DNA of 5,889 nucleotides from Bacteroidales bacterium Bact_23 (GTDB taxonomy: Bacteria; Bacteroidota; Bacteroidia; Bacteroidales; Lentimicrobiaceae): NCBI GenBank assembly GCA_001603685.1, contig LUZO01000553.1, forward strand, positions 1 to 5,889, read 5' to 3'. Numbering within the stretch: the stretch's first letter is position 1; every line of letters starts with the position of its first letter. A program made the position numbers and the translations under genes. Below, piece by piece: positions 1 through 5,889 of this stretch. Below the pieces are notes generated by a model. It ran no database searches, had not been told where the DNA came from, and saw nothing but the letters and a program-made list of their open reading frames with translations.

Positions 1-4
1 GGTC

Positions 5-2098
5 TTATTTCAGATAAGTATCCAGCCATTTAAAGAATTCGCGCTGCCACAGGATTGAATTTTGCGGCTTCAGCACGAAGTGGGTTTCGTTGGGGAAAAA
101 GAGGAAACGGCTGGGAATGCCTTTCAGGCGGTTGGCGTTAAATGCCTGCATACCCTGGGTGTAGGGGATGCGGAAGTCGTATCCGCCATGGATTACCAGC
201 ATGGGAGTATCCCAGTTCCCAACGAAGTTGTGGGGCGAGAAGTCGTAGCTTTTCGGGCGCGGCTTTTTATAGAACGGGCCTTCATAATCGTGGTTTACAA
301 AGAACATCTCCTCGGTTTCCAGATACATGCTTTCGAAGTTGAAGATGCCGCAATGCGAGATAAAGGTTTTAAACCGTTTGTTGTGATTTCCTGCAAGCCA
401 GTAAACCGAAAATCCGCCGTAACTTGCTCCGACGGCGCCCAGGCGGTTCTCATCCACCCAGGGCTCGGCAGCCACGGAGTCAATGGCAGTCAGGTAATCC
501 TTCATATTCTGTCCGCCATAGTCGCCGCTGATCTGGTCGTTCCATTCCTGGCCGAAAGTAGGCAGTCCGCGGCGGTTGGGAGCAACAATTACATAATCAT
601 GAGCAGCCATCATCTGAAAGTTCCATCTATAGGAAAAGAATTGGCTTACAGCGCTTTGCGGACCTCCCTGACAATAGAGCAGCGCCGGATATTTTTTATT
701 CGGGTCGAAATCGGGAGGCAGAATAACCCAAACAAGCATCTTTTTACCATCGGTAGTCGTTATCCATCGCTTTTCTGATTTACCGAGCTTCACATCCTTC
801 AGCAGGTGGCGGTTGGTAAAGGTCATCTGCTCCTCGGTGCCGTCGGGTTTTATTCTGAATACCTCGGTCGGGAAGTCGTGGCGCATTTTAGTGATGATCA
901 GATCCTTGCCATCGATTGCAAACGACTGAATATCATGGTCGCCCCGGGTCAACTGAGTAATCTTCCGGCTCGCAATGTCCATTTTGTAAACCTGATAGGT
1001 GGCATGGATTCCGCTGATAAAATAGAGCTCTTTGCCGTCGTTGCTGAATGCAAAGGAAGAGGAGCTCTGGTCGAAATCCTTTGAGAGGTCGGTATAGGTA
1101 CGGTTAGCAATATTCAGAACCGGGAATTCATAAGGTTTCTTTCCCTTTTTCGCCCTTTCGGGTTTTACTACCTGAAACTCGCACAGCATGATTCTGTCCT
1201 TATCGGCTTCAAAACCGGGAGTTTTCATGCTTCTCCAAACGATTTTGGAACCGTCGGGCGAGAAAACGGGGTCCTGATCGTAACCGGGATTGTCTTCGCT
1301 GAGGTTGGTGGTAGTGCCGGTCTCCAGATTATAGAGGTAGATATCGCTGTTTGTGCTTACGGCGTAATCCCTGCCTTTCAGCTTCTTACAGGTGTATGCG
1401 ACCGATTTTCCGTCGGGTGCCCAGGCAATCTGCTCCATGCCTCCCGAAGGCGACAGCGGGCTGTCCCACGATTCACCGGGCATGATGTCCAGCCCTTCGC
1501 CGGGCTTCCCGTCATTGTAAGGAGCGATAAATATGTGGCTGTAGGCATAGTCGTGCCAGTTATCCCAGTGGCGGTACATCAGATCGTCATATATCAGGGC
1601 ATCAGCCAGCGGAAGGTCGGGGTGTATGTCGTGAACATCCTTTTCGAGCTTCACATCCTTCGTATAGAGAATGTGCTTCATATCGGGCGAGTAGCTGAAT
1701 CCGTTGATGCCGCCTTCGATGTTGGTAATCCGGGTTTTATCTTCACCGTTCAGGCCCATTTCCCAAAGCTGCACCGAGCCTGACTCCGACGAAAGATATC
1801 CGATTTTTTTTCCGTCGGGGCGCCATATTGCATTGAATTCACTGCCTTCTGAATCGGTGAGTTTACGCGGCGATTCGGCAAACTGGTCGAGTTTATAAAT
1901 GTCGCGGTTGCCCTTATTGGTTTCGGCGTTGTACCAGCTGATGCCATAGATGATGTTTCCGCCCTGCGGGGCAAGCTGAACATCACTCACCCGGCCCAGT
2001 TTCCACATAAGTTCGGCGCTGAACCGCTCCTGCGAAAACGATGTTGTTACCATTCCTGCTGTCATAAATGCAAGGATAAAAAAACGAATCTTTTTCAT
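5..2098 (-). CDS. Exported S9-family serine peptidase (DPP5/acylaminoacyl-peptidase-like)
   Basis: This is a complete 697-residue protein. Residues 1-23 form a signal peptide (MKKIRFF, a hydrophobic core, then TTSFSQ), so the enzyme should reach the periplasm. Residues about 30-430 look like a beta-propeller, with repeated TolB/PD40-type blades around RPDG (93-96), SPDM (137-140), APDG (227-230), SPDG (280-283) and SNDG (352-355). Residues about 440-697 are an alpha/beta-hydrolase domain. The likely catalytic triad is Ser559 in GASYGG, Asp641 in HGGYDFRIP and His673 in NETHF. The QGGP segment (477-480) probably contributes to the oxyanion region. Family knowledge: S9C enzymes such as the dipeptidyl-peptidase 5 of Porphyromonas gingivalis cut dipeptides or acylated residues from peptide N-termini, and the propeller limits access to small peptides. 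The length is normal for that group. DPP5 versus acylaminoacyl peptidase cannot be settled here. The gene diverges from the hybrid kinase and is probably monocistronic. All key residues are present. Confidence 0.95.
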   Translation of the reverse strand: MKKIRFFILAFMTAGMVTTSFSQERFSAELMWKLGRVSDVQLAPQGGNIIYGISWYNAETNKGNRDIYKLDQFAESPRKLTDSEGSEFNAIWRPDGKKIGYLSSESGSVQLWEMGLNGEDKTRITNIEGGINGFSYSPDMKHILYTKDVKLEKDVHDIHPDLPLADALIYDDLMYRHWDNWHDYAYSHIFIAPYNDGKPGEGLDIMPGESWDSPLSPSGGMEQIAWAPDGKSVAYTCKKLKGRDYAVSTNSDIYLYNLETGTTTNLSEDNPGYDQDPVFSPDGSKIVWRSMKTPGFEADKDRIMLCEFQVVKPERAKKGKKPYEFPVLNIANRTYTDLSKDFDQSSSSFAFSNDGKELYFISGIHATYQVYKMDIASRKITQLTRGDHDIQSFAIDGKDLIITKMRHDFPTEVFRIKPDGTEEQMTFTNRHLLKDVKLGKSEKRWITTTDGKKMLVWVILPPDFDPNKKYPALLYCQGGPQSAVSQFFSYRWNFQMMAAHDYVIVAPNRRGLPTFGQEWNDQISGDYGGQNMKDYLTAIDSVAAEPWVDENRLGAVGASYGGFSVYWLAGNHNKRFKTFISHCGIFNFESMYLETEEMFFVNHDYEGPFYKKPRPKSYDFSPHNFVGNWDTPMLVIHGGYDFRIPYTQGMQAFNANRLKGIPSRFLFFPNETHFVLKPQNSILWQREFFKWLDTYLK

Positions 2099-2122
2099 GT
2101 TTATTGAATTTGTTTCGAACCG

Positions 2123-2130
2123 CTAAAGTA
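2123..2130 (-). promoter_or_regulatory. Candidate -7 box of the peptidase gene
   Basis: On the minus strand this reads TACTTTAG, one mismatch from the Bacteroidota -7 consensus TAnnTTTG. It ends 24 nt before the ATG, which would give a leader of about 20 nt. No TTG -33 element is found at the expected distance upstream, so the call is weak. The leader is A-rich with no Shine-Dalgarno sequence, as usual for this phylum. Confidence 0.3.
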
Positions 2131-2173
2131 AGAAAAACCCTGAACTGCTGCCATAAAATAGCCGCCGGCATTT

Positions 2174-2192
2174 GCCTTTTTTTAAAAAAGGC
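2174..2192. repeat. T/A-rich palindrome (GCC-T7A6-GGC)
   Basis: The sequence GCCTTTTTTTAAAAAAGGC is a near-perfect palindrome: 9-base arms GCCTTTTTT and AAAAAAGGC around a single T. It lies upstream of both divergent genes, so it is badly placed to be a terminator for either, and no separate T-run follows it. Short palindromes of this style occur as dispersed intergenic repeats in many bacteria. Whether this one is repeated elsewhere in the genome cannot be seen from the window. Confidence 0.5.
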
Positions 2193-2219
2193 GGAGACGA
2201 TTTCATTATATATAGGTAA

Positions 2220-2251
2220 AACGGCATTACAAATGCATTCAATATGCCATT
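2220..2251. promoter_or_regulatory. Nested dyad, possible operator
   Basis: Two inverted repeats share one centre at 2235.5. The inner one is the perfect 8-bp palindrome AATGCATT (2232-2239). The outer one is GGCAT (2223-2227) pairing with ATGCC (2244-2248), extended by AA/TT (2220-2221 and 2250-2251) after one mismatch. The 4-bp spacers do not pair. This symmetry suits a dimeric DNA-binding protein, but no regulator gene is present in the window and the dyad does not overlap either candidate promoter. The functional call is inference. Confidence 0.3.
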
Positions 2252-2348
2252 AATGAAAAACGCTTTAACCCGGAAGAGGCAACTCAAATTTTCAGATAGT
2301 TTGGCGGAAGATGGAATATTTTTATTAGATTTGAGGGGTAAACGATAA

Positions 2349-2381
2349 TTTGGACAGGGAACCTTCGGGGTATATAATTTG
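2349..2381 (+). promoter_or_regulatory. Candidate promoter of the hybrid kinase gene
   Basis: A TTTG at 2349-2352 could be the -33 element, and TATAATTTG at 2373-2381 resembles the -7 box but with TA and TTTG three bases apart instead of two. The spacing between elements is near the usual 19-21 nt. The leader would be about 30 nt long and has no clear Shine-Dalgarno sequence. The match is imperfect, so this is a guess guided by position. Confidence 0.33.
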
Positions 2382-2414
2382 TTTAATAAGTGCTGAATAG
2401 TCGGAACAACTGGT

Positions 2415-4766
2415 ATGGATTTCAATAAATTACACATAAAACCACGAAAAACAAACGGGAATTCGATTCAGATCAGCCTTGATCTGCAGGGAACTATTGT
2501 TATCGCGGAAGGGCCGGTTATTCATCTGCTGGGATATCATACCGGCTATCTGCCCGGGAAAAAGTTTCAGGATTTGATTTTTGATGAAGATGCCGATAAA
2601 CTGGCCGCAGTGTTCGACCGGCAGACCGATCGGGTGAAATTCAGGATGTATCGTGCCGATGGCAGCCCGATGTTTGCAGATGCCTTTATTTATGATTTGT
2701 ATGATGAAATCAACGAGCTGAAGGGCGTCAGGCTGAAGATTTATGATGTGACTTCAAGTATGGAGCAGGTAAATACGCTCATCGAAAACGAGGAGAAATA
2801 TCTTGCAATAGTTGAAAATGCCCGTGATGTTATCTTTATCTTCAGGGATCGTAAAATATTGTATATCAATGATGTGGCCGTTGAAATTCTGGGTTACCGG
2901 AAGGAACAGTTGTTACGGATGGATTATATAAACCTGTTTCCTGAGCCGGACAGAAGCCGCATTGAGGAGTATTCTCAGAAGCTGGATACAGAGGCATCGG
3001 AAAGGTGCAGTTGTGTGGCTGCTTTGCTGACCGCAAAAGGTGAAAAGCTGATCTGCGATTTCGATGTGAAGAAAATCAGGTATGGCGGATCATTTGCCTA
3101 TATGGCTATTATTCATGACATTACCGAGTTTCAGCAGAATCTTGACAAGCTTACTGATCTGAATCGTGAAGCCGAAGCTGCAAGCCGTATAAAATCTGAT
3201 TTTCTGGCCGTATTAAGCCATGAAATTCGCACCTCACTCAATGGTGTTCTGGGCATGTCGAACCTGTTGCTGAATACGGAGCTGAATGCCCTGCAGCAGG
3301 ATTATGCGGAAAATATTCGCCTTTCGGGTGAAAATATGGTAGAAATCATCAACGATGTGCTGGATTTTGCCCGGATGGATTCAGGTAAACTGGAAATTAC
3401 AAACGAGCCGTTCAGTCTGCAGACAAGCATCGAAGAGGTTATTGATGTGCTGGCCTTCCGCGCCGTTGAAAAGGAACTCGATCTGATCTATTTTATTGAT
3501 AAAGATGTTCCGGAAAATATTATCAGCGATGCGCTCAGGTTGCGGCAGGTGTTGCTCAATCTAACCAGTAATGCGATAAAATTTACCGAAAGCGGCGAGA
3601 TCTTTATCTCGGTCAAACTGCTCGACCGGCATGACGATTCTGCTACGCTCCGGTTTCAGGTAAAGGATACGGGAATCGGCATTGAATCAAAGAGATTGCC
3701 CCACCTGTTTGAACCTTTTGTTCAGGCAGGAAATGCCACTTCGCGTAAATATGGCGGCACAGGGTTGGGCCTGGCCATCTCGCAAAGGCTGATCAGGATG
3801 ATGGGAGGTGAGATATGGGCAGAAAGTGAACCGGGAAAAGGCTCTGCTTTCTTTTTTAACATAAAGGTAATGGTTCCGGTTACAGAAGAGGCTGAGCCAA
3901 AGGGAGGTGAGGAAGTCGCAGAATTGAAAGACCGCAGGGTGCTGATTGTTGACGACAACGAAACCAACTGTTCAATCATCAAAAAATATATTGAAGGCTG
4001 GGGAATGACGGGAATTACTGCCGGATCGGGCAATGAGGCGCTTGAATTGCTCGACCGCGAAGGTCCGTTTCATCTGGCCGTTCTCGACTACCATATGCCG
4101 GGAATGAACGGCATCCAGCTTGCCCGGAAAATCAGGATCAGAGGCCGGTACGAGAACCTGCCGGTAATTCTGCTCTCTTCGATGGATGAAGGGATGGAAT
4201 ATCCGACTGACCTTGTAAGTGCCCGGCTTATAAAACCCGTAAAAAGCAAAAGTTTATTCAATGAAGTACTGCAGATTATGACTGATGTACAAAAGAAAGC
4301 TAAACAGACTAAAATTCCTGAAAATCAGATAGATACTGATTTGAGTAAACGACTTCCCCTCCAGATTCTTGTGGCTGAGGATAATCCTGTGAATCAGAAA
4401 CTTGCCATTTCGCTTCTCAATCTTATGGGGTATAAGCCCGATGCCGCCGCCAATGGCCTTGAAGTTCTCAGGATGATGGAAAACAAAGAGTATGATATGA
4501 TTCTGATGGACCTTCAGATGCCCGAAATGAGCGGGATGGATGCCGCTCAAAGGATATTTGAGGATTATCCGCCCGAAAAAAGGCCGTGTAACATTGCCAT
4601 TACTGCCAATGCCTTGCTGGGCGACAAGGAGAAGTGTTTTGAGATAGGTATGGTGGATTATATGGCCAAGCCAATCAGAATCCATGAGTTGCAGAATGTT
4701 ATCGAGAAGTGGGGCACCCTCAGGTTCGAAAAGCGGAATTGTCCCGGAGGGAAGGCGGAAGCGTAA
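2415..4766 (+). CDS. Soluble hybrid sensor histidine kinase, PAS-PAS-HisKA-HATPase-REC-REC
   Basis: This is a complete 783-residue cytoplasmic kinase with no signal peptide or membrane segment. Domains in order: PAS-like (about 15-113), PAS (about 124-238, starting EKYLAIVENARDVIFIF), a short coiled linker, HisKA with phospho-acceptor His269 (SHEIRTSLNG), and HATPase_c with N-box Asn386, G1 box DTGIGI (418-423), F box LFEPF (431-435) and G2 box GGTGLGLAI (447-455). The first receiver (about 507-622) has Asp513/Asp514, Asp558, Ser588/589 and Lys607. The second (about 649-767) has Glu655/Asp656, Asp699, Thr730 and Lys752. All catalytic and receiver residues are present. The H-box proline is replaced by Ser274. 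An in-frame TGA at 2394-2396 limits upstream extension and supports this ATG. There is no HPt domain and no adjacent regulator gene, so phosphotransfer must use an unlinked partner. The signal sensed by the PAS domains is unknown; no cofactor-binding motif was recognised. Confidence 0.96.
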   Translation: MDFNKLHIKPRKTNGNSIQISLDLQGTIVIAEGPVIHLLGYHTGYLPGKKFQDLIFDEDADKLAAVFDRQTDRVKFRMYRADGSPMFADAFIYDLYDEINELKGVRLKIYDVTSSMEQVNTLIENEEKYLAIVENARDVIFIFRDRKILYINDVAVEILGYRKEQLLRMDYINLFPEPDRSRIEEYSQKLDTEASERCSCVAALLTAKGEKLICDFDVKKIRYGGSFAYMAIIHDITEFQQNLDKLTDLNREAEAASRIKSDFLAVLSHEIRTSLNGVLGMSNLLLNTELNALQQDYAENIRLSGENMVEIINDVLDFARMDSGKLEITNEPFSLQTSIEEVIDVLAFRAVEKELDLIYFIDKDVPENIISDALRLRQVLLNLTSNAIKFTESGEIFISVKLLDRHDDSATLRFQVKDTGIGIESKRLPHLFEPFVQAGNATSRKYGGTGLGLAISQRLIRMMGGEIWAESEPGKGSAFFFNIKVMVPVTEEAEPKGGEEVAELKDRRVLIVDDNETNCSIIKKYIEGWGMTGITAGSGNEALELLDREGPFHLAVLDYHMPGMNGIQLARKIRIRGRYENLPVILLSSMDEGMEYPTDLVSARLIKPVKSKSLFNEVLQIMTDVQKKAKQTKIPENQIDTDLSKRLPLQILVAEDNPVNQKLAISLLNLMGYKPDAAANGLEVLRMMENKEYDMILMDLQMPEMSGMDAAQRIFEDYPPEKRPCNIAITANALLGDKEKCFEIGMVDYMAKPIRIHELQNVIEKWGTLRFEKRNCPGGKAEA

Positions 4767-4824
4767 ACCTATGCGGGTTCGCCGGGCTCGGTCGTCATTC
4801 CAATCTGTTACCTAAATGCGAAAA
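4767..4824. other. Convergent intergenic gap, no clear terminator
   Basis: The kinase and the CAP-SPOR gene end facing each other across 58 bp. The stretch is GC-rich at its left end, with only 3-bp stems such as GCG/CGC and CCG/CGG, and neither is followed by a T-run. Termination may be Rho-dependent or use signals inside the coding ends. Confidence 0.6.
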
Positions 4825-5736
4825 TCACTGTTTATCAGGCTTTAATATCCATGCACCCGGATAAATGGTCTGGAAATCGCGCAGATTTTTTGAAGCCTCC
4901 GCTTCGGTGGGGTACTCTGAGATGGATATCCTGAAGTTGTTGCCCGACGGTATCAGACGCGCCTTGCTGTAACCGAGGTCTCTGAGCCGTGCAACCTCCC
5001 TGTTTGCCTTTTCAAGGCTGTTAAGCGATCCGGTAATGATGGCGTAATTTATAAGTGGTTCGGCCGGAATATCCTTTGGCTGAACGGCTTCCTGTTTGGT
5101 TTGAACCACTTCAGGCAGCGTCGGCTGGTTGAAAGCCGAATCGGAGCCACAGAGGGTATAGATTTTTTCAGGGTCATCGCCCTCGCCAAACCACACGGAG
5201 GCATAATCGCCATATACGGCAATGCCGATCGCTTTCCAGGGTTTTACCCATTTCCCTTCGTTCGAGAAGTAGTCGCGGGTGAGCGATATCTCTTTCCATA
5301 AATCAAATGCATCGGCAGCAACGGCAGGCTCACCGGCTTCATAAATGATTTCCCAGGCTTTCGCTTTGTAGTTGGTCAGTTCCTTTGGCTTTTCGGTCAT
5401 GCAGGCGATGCGTTTTTCATCCCTTGAATAGCAGCAGGATTTCCATTTGCCTTTATCCGACCAGCTGTGCGGGTTGCAGCCTGCAAAGTCAGGGCGGTGG
5501 GCGGTAAGGTCCATCAGGTGAACGCGGGCCACATACGAGAGCGATTTGCTGAAAGGTACGGGCGGAAGGTTCTTTTCCTTTCTGAAAGCGGCAATCAGGT
5601 CGTACAGCGCTACTTCTTCGGGGGTGGCGCAGTGGTCTTTCAGCAGAATGGCGGATGGATCCTGTGCCGTTAAAGTGATTGAGGACAGGAGTATAACCGA
5701 AAGAATAACGAACCGATGCAGTTGCCTTAGAAACAT
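4825..5736 (-). CDS. Exported CAP/SCP-like protein with C-terminal SPOR domain
   Basis: This is a complete 303-residue protein. Residues 1-25 are a signal peptide (basic start, hydrophobic VILSVILLSSI, ending LTAQ), so it is exported. Residues about 38-197 resemble a CAP (SCP/PR-1-like) domain: the helix VALYDLIAAFRKEKNLPPV, an ARVHLMDL helix (70-77), NPHSWSDKG (88-96), IYEAG (131-135) and the core strands GIAVYGDYASVWFGE (171-185). Six cysteines (36, 87, 101, 102, 112, 196) could form disulfides in the periplasm. A Pro/Gln-rich linker (about 203-226) leads to a SPOR domain (about 229-300; YAIITGSLNSLEKA through FRISISEYPTEAEA). Family knowledge: SPOR domains bind peptidoglycan stripped of stem peptides, commonly at division septa; the role of bacterial CAP proteins is mostly unknown. 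An in-frame TAA at 5746-5748 with no start codon between it and the ATG rules out an upstream start, and the signal peptide rules out a start at the next Met (residue 75). The CAP call is less certain than the SPOR call. Confidence 0.92.
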   Translation of the reverse strand: MFLRQLHRFVILSVILLSSITLTAQDPSAILLKDHCATPEEVALYDLIAAFRKEKNLPPVPFSKSLSYVARVHLMDLTAHRPDFAGCNPHSWSDKGKWKSCCYSRDEKRIACMTEKPKELTNYKAKAWEIIYEAGEPAVAADAFDLWKEISLTRDYFSNEGKWVKPWKAIGIAVYGDYASVWFGEGDDPEKIYTLCGSDSAFNQPTLPEVVQTKQEAVQPKDIPAEPLINYAIITGSLNSLEKANREVARLRDLGYSKARLIPSGNNFRISISEYPTEAEASKNLRDFQTIYPGAWILKPDKQ

Positions 5737-5740
5737 ATTG

Positions 5741-5769
5741 CAAAGTTAGTAAAATATTGCGGAATGCAA
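5741..5769 (-). promoter_or_regulatory. Bacteroidota-type promoter of the CAP-SPOR gene
   Basis: On the minus strand, TTG (5767-5769) is followed by an 18-nt gap and TAACTTTG (5741-5748), a perfect match to the -7 consensus TAnnTTTG. The box ends only 4 nt before the ATG, so transcription would begin at or next to the start codon and the mRNA would be leaderless or nearly so. Confidence 0.65.
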
Positions 5770-5781
5770 TTGGTGGAATTT

Positions 5782-5865
5782 GAGGTCAGAGGTCGGAGGT
5801 CAGAGGTAAGAAGTAAGAAGTAAAAAGATTAAAGTAAAAAGATTAAAGTAAAAAGTAAAAAGTGA
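5782..5865. repeat. Degenerate 12-unit heptamer tandem array
   Basis: Read on the plus strand, 84 bp divide without gaps into twelve 7-bp units: GAGGTCA, GAGGTCG, GAGGTCA, GAGGTAA, GAAGTAA (twice), AAAGATT, AAAGTAA, AAAGATT, AAAGTAA, AAAGTAA, AAAGTGA. The units shift steadily from G-rich to A-rich along the array. The 14-mer AAAGATTAAAGTAA is present twice in tandem (5824-5837 and 5838-5851). A 7-bp period with frequent TAA argues against coding. The array starts 12 bp beyond the -33 element of the CAP-SPOR promoter. Confidence 0.85.
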
Positions 5866-5868
5866 TCC

Positions 5869-5889
5869 GCCGGTGGCTGAGCCGGTGGC
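5869..5889. repeat. GC-rich repeat truncated by the window edge
   Basis: GCCGGTGGC occurs at 5869-5877 and again at 5881-5889, separated by TGA, giving a 12-bp period that runs off the window. The abrupt change from the AT-rich heptamer array suggests the left end of a separate intergenic repeat. Similar GGTGGCTGAGCC-type sequences occur as dispersed, often palindromic intergenic repeats in bacteria, but the other half is not visible here. Confidence 0.5.

Larger units (their letters stand above)
2099..2414. other. Divergent intergenic region between peptidase and hybrid kinase
   Basis: This 316-bp region separates two divergently transcribed genes and is clearly more AT-rich than either. 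I see no credible gene in it; the open frame on the minus strand has no recognisable protein content. It holds a weak candidate promoter for each gene near its ends, a 19-bp T/A-rich palindrome at 2174-2192, a nested dyad at 2220-2251, and two exact copies of ATAATTTG at 2345-2352 and 2374-2381. No tRNA, riboswitch or other structured RNA was recognised. Confidence 0.8.

Noticed and set aside
62..778. Long plus-strand open frame (238 codons) opposite the peptidase
   Set aside because: It lies antisense to the well-conserved catalytic domain and its translation has no recognisable domain or signal. It reflects codon bias of the real gene.
2174..2192. Rho-independent terminator
   Set aside because: It sits upstream of both divergent genes, so there is no transcript here that it would end, and no U-tract follows the stem beyond the palindrome itself.
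2123..2437. Minus-strand 104-codon frame covering the divergent intergenic region
   Set aside because: It runs through both candidate promoters, the palindrome and the kinase start codon, with no recognisable protein features.
4254..4685. Minus-strand open frame (143 codons) opposite the second receiver of the kinase
   Set aside because: The sense strand encodes an intact receiver domain with all key residues. The antisense translation resembles no known protein.
4767..4824. Bidirectional terminator between the convergent genes
   Set aside because: Only 3-bp stems are visible and no T-run follows on either strand.
5782..5865. CRISPR array
   Set aside because: The units are 7 bp and contiguous, without spacers, so this is a simple tandem repeat.

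Overview
The window looks like chromosomal DNA of a Bacteroidota bacterium, probably of the Bacteroidales or a related environmental lineage. Three things point there. The secreted proteins have signal peptides ending in -FSQ or -TAQ, typical of the phylum. None of the genes has a clear Shine-Dalgarno sequence. One gene is preceded by a perfect match to the Bacteroidota sigma-factor consensus (TTG, an 18-nt gap, then TAnnTTTG). Genus or species cannot be named from this sequence.

Layout: (1) 5-2098, minus strand, a complete exported S9-family serine peptidase of the DPP5/acylaminoacyl-peptidase type. (2) 2099-2414, a 316-bp divergent intergenic region with candidate promoters for both flanking genes, a T/A-rich palindrome and a nested dyad that could be an operator. 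(3) 2415-4766, plus strand, a complete soluble hybrid histidine kinase (PAS-PAS-HisKA-HATPase-REC-REC). (4) 4767-4824, a 58-bp convergent gap without a convincing terminator. (5) 4825-5736, minus strand, an exported two-domain protein: an N-terminal Cys-rich CAP/SCP-like domain and a C-terminal SPOR domain. (6) 5737-5889, the promoter of that gene, then a degenerate 12-unit tandem array of 7-bp repeats, then a GC-rich repeat cut off by the window edge.

The three genes lie on alternating strands, so each is probably its own transcription unit and no operon is visible. The peptidase would act in the periplasm on short peptides. The CAP-SPOR protein would sit at peptidoglycan, probably near the division site. 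The hybrid kinase is cytoplasmic, has no HPt domain and no response-regulator gene beside it, so it must signal to an unlinked partner. No shared pathway is evident.

I found no convincing undescribed system. The points most worth a second look are the CAP-SPOR fusion with an apparently incomplete CAP His/Glu tetrad, the promoter so close to its start codon that the transcript should be leaderless, and the heptamer array beside that promoter.
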